A stretch of 7,932 bases of DNA from Verrucomicrobiales bacterium. GTDB lineage: Bacteria; Verrucomicrobiota; Verrucomicrobiia; Limisphaerales; JAFMIX01. Below the pieces are notes generated by a model. It had not been told where the DNA came from and searched no databases. It worked only from the letters and a program-made list of their open reading frames with translations. Below, piece by piece: positions 6,332-7,932 of this stretch. The DNA is taken from the NCBI GenBank assembly GCA_017853785.1, contig JAFMIX010000090.1, positions 1 through 7,932 on the forward strand, written 5' to 3'. The position numbers and the translations under genes were made by a program. Every line of letters begins with the position of its first letter. Within the stretch, counting starts at the first letter, position 1.

Positions 6332-7828
6332 TCAGCCTTTCAGCTTCCGCTCCAAAATCTCACCCACGAGCGCGGGGTTGGCCTTGCCTTTGGAAAGCTT
6401 CATCACCTGACCCTTGAGGGAATTGAGCGCGGCGAGCTTGCCGGCCTTGTAGTCAGCCACGGGATTGGGATTGGCGGCGATGGCTTCGTCGCAGAATTTC
6501 TCGATGGCGGCGGTGTCGCTGACCTGGGCCAACCCTTTTTCCTGCACGATGGTGGCGGGCGATTTGCCGGTGGTAAACATCTCCGCGAAGACCTGCTGTG
6601 CGGCGGAACTGCTGATGGTCTTGGTCTCGACAAGTTGCACGAGTTCGAGCAGCGCCGCGGCCGGAAATTTCAAGTCTGCAAGTGCCGAGAGCTTCATGTC
6701 CGCCGGTTCCAGACCCAGCGCGGTTTGTTCGGACTTTTCGGTTTCATTCAATTCCGCGAGCTTGGCTTGCAGGTTGTTGATGACCCAGTTGGCCACGGCT
6801 TTCGGGCTTTTAGCCTGCTTGGCGAGGCCTTCAAAATAACTGGCGAGCGCGGGATTGAGCTTGAAGACCTCCGCATCGCTGGCGGGCAAGCCGTAATCCC
6901 GCATGAACCGCTGTTTGCGCGCGAGCGGTAATTCGATGACGCGTGCCTTCACGGCGGCGAGCCAGGCGTCGGTGGGCGCGAGCGGCATCATGTCCGGCTC
7001 GGGGAAATAGCGGTAGTCATGCGCGTCCTCCTTGGTCCGCATCTGTTCGGTGATGCCCGCCGCGTCGTCCCAGCGGCGCGTGGATTGGATGAGCTTCTCC
7101 CCGCGCTGGACCGCTGCAATCTGGCGGGCGATCTCATGTTCCGCCGCGCGGCGCACGCCGGAGAAACTGTTCATGTTCTTGATCTCGATCTTGGCGCCGA
7201 GCTCCTGGCTGCCCACGGGGCGGACGGAGATGTTCACATCGCAGCGCACCATGCCTTTTTCCATGTCACAATCGGAAATGCCGCCCTGGTGCAGGATTTC
7301 CGTCAGCGCATTGAGGTATTCGTAGGCCATGTCCGCGCTGGTGATGTCCGGCTCGGAAACGATTTCCAGCAGCGGCACCCCGGCGCGGTTGAAGTCCACC
7401 CCGCTGGTGCGCTCGAAGTGGGTGAGCTTGCCCACATCTTCCTCCAGGTGCGCGCGGGTGATCCGGACGCGGGCCATGCCGCTCACCGCACCCTTGCCCG
7501 CGAATTCAAATTCCACGAAGCCGTTCGCGGTGCTGGGTTGGTCGTATTGGGTGAGCTGATAGTTTTTGCTCGCGTCCGGGTAGAAATAATTTTTCCGGTC
7601 GAATTTGGCGAAGCGGGGAATCTCGCAATTCAGCAGGAGGCCGGTGAGGACGGTCTTGCGGAGCGCCTCCTCGTTCGGCACGGGCAGGACGCCGGGCATG
7701 CCGAGGCAGACCGGGCAGACGTTGGTGTTGGGCTCGGCGCCGTATTGGTTCGCGCAGCCACACCACATCTTTGATTTGGTCTTGAGCTGGACGTGGGTTT
7801 CCAGGCCGATGACAGCTTCGTATTCCAT
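6332..7828 (-). CDS. gatB: Aspartyl/glutamyl-tRNA(Asn/Gln) amidotransferase subunit B
   Basis: GatB is the tRNA-binding and kinase subunit of the GatCAB complex, which converts Glu-tRNA(Gln) or Asp-tRNA(Asn) to the correct amide in the cytoplasm using ammonia delivered from GatA. The 498-residue length is near the family norm. Visible motifs are GLETHVQL (8-15), a zinc-type cysteine set C23-x-C25 and C38-P-V-C41, FDRKNYFYPDASKNYQLTQYD (76-96), HLEEDVGKL (127-135), DFNRAGVPLLEIVSEPDI (145-162), EIKNMNSF (215-222) and AHDYRYFPEPD (269-279). The C-terminal YqeY-like helical tail ends GKANPALVGEILERKL. A linker at about 360-382 (ETEKSEQTALGLEPAD) looks longer than usual. The ATG at 7828 gives MEYEAVIGLE, the typical family start; an upstream ATG at 7891 would add 21 atypical residues. 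gatA and gatC are not in the window. The 104 bp upstream (7829-7932) shows no convincing promoter and no Shine-Dalgarno sequence. Confidence 0.97.
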   Translation of the reverse strand: MEYEAVIGLETHVQLKTKSKMWCGCANQYGAEPNTNVCPVCLGMPGVLPVPNEEALRKTVLTGLLLNCEIPRFAKFDRKNYFYPDASKNYQLTQYDQPSTANGFVEFEFAGKGAVSGMARVRITRAHLEEDVGKLTHFERTSGVDFNRAGVPLLEIVSEPDITSADMAYEYLNALTEILHQGGISDCDMEKGMVRCDVNISVRPVGSQELGAKIEIKNMNSFSGVRRAAEHEIARQIAAVQRGEKLIQSTRRWDDAAGITEQMRTKEDAHDYRYFPEPDMMPLAPTDAWLAAVKARVIELPLARKQRFMRDYGLPASDAEVFKLNPALASYFEGLAKQAKSPKAVANWVINNLQAKLAELNETEKSEQTALGLEPADMKLSALADLKFPAAALLELVQLVETKTISSSAAQQVFAEMFTTGKSPATIVQEKGLAQVSDTAAIEKFCDEAIAANPNPVADYKAGKLAALNSLKGQVMKLSKGKANPALVGEILERKLKG

Positions 7829-7932
7829 GACGCGGGCAAATAAACCACAGTCCGGCCCGGCAAGCCACGCCGAAGTTGGCCGCAAAATCATGGCCGCCCG
7901 CTTGACCCCGGCGTTGCCACCGACTATACACA

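Noticed and set aside
6215..7774. Plus-strand open frames at 6215-6931 and 7019-7774 opposite gatB
   Set aside because: They are antisense shadows of gatB, whose conserved motifs are continuous along the minus strand.
7922..7929. TATAGT on the minus strand near the right edge as a gatB -10 box
   Set aside because: It lies about 95 bp before the gatB ATG and its -35 region would be outside the window, so it cannot be judged.

Overview
The window most likely comes from a GC-rich, Gram-negative environmental bacterium of the Verrucomicrobiota, probably a Limisphaerales/Pedosphaera-like lineage. This rests on the style of the large surface-type protein: Asp-box repeats, cadherin-like repeats, and a C-terminal tail ending in FYRLKR, a signature I associate with exported proteins of that phylum. 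A Gram-negative type Mpl murein-recycling ligase and a GatB subunit fit but do not prove it. No rRNA, tRNA, mobile element or CRISPR array is visible.

Layout. Positions 3-3644 (+) hold the 3' part of a very large repeat protein that is still open at the left edge. It has a block of Asp-box (BNR/sialidase-like) repeats, then six cadherin-like (tandem-95/Big_9 type) domains, then a second block of Asp-box repeats, then the FYRLKR tail. Inside the cadherin-like array, 549 bp (two domains) are duplicated perfectly and in frame. After a 55-bp gap comes a 331-residue TPR protein (3700-4695, +). It converges on mpl (4712-6109, -) with only 16 bp between the stop codons, and a perfect 7-bp inverted repeat spans that junction. 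A 222-bp intergenic region separates mpl from gatB (6332-7828, -). The last 104 bp hold only the upstream region of gatB.

How the genes relate. mpl (peptidoglycan recycling) and gatB (transamidation of mischarged tRNA) are housekeeping genes that share a strand, probably with separate transcription. The plus-strand pair is accessory: a predicted extracellular adhesin or structural repeat protein and a TPR protein of unknown role. The three internal starts lack a clear Shine-Dalgarno sequence, but each has an AT-rich TTATTT/TAATTT-like box 5-9 nt upstream of the start codon. I see no clear new multi-gene system here; the most unusual feature is the architecture and recent internal duplication of the large repeat protein.
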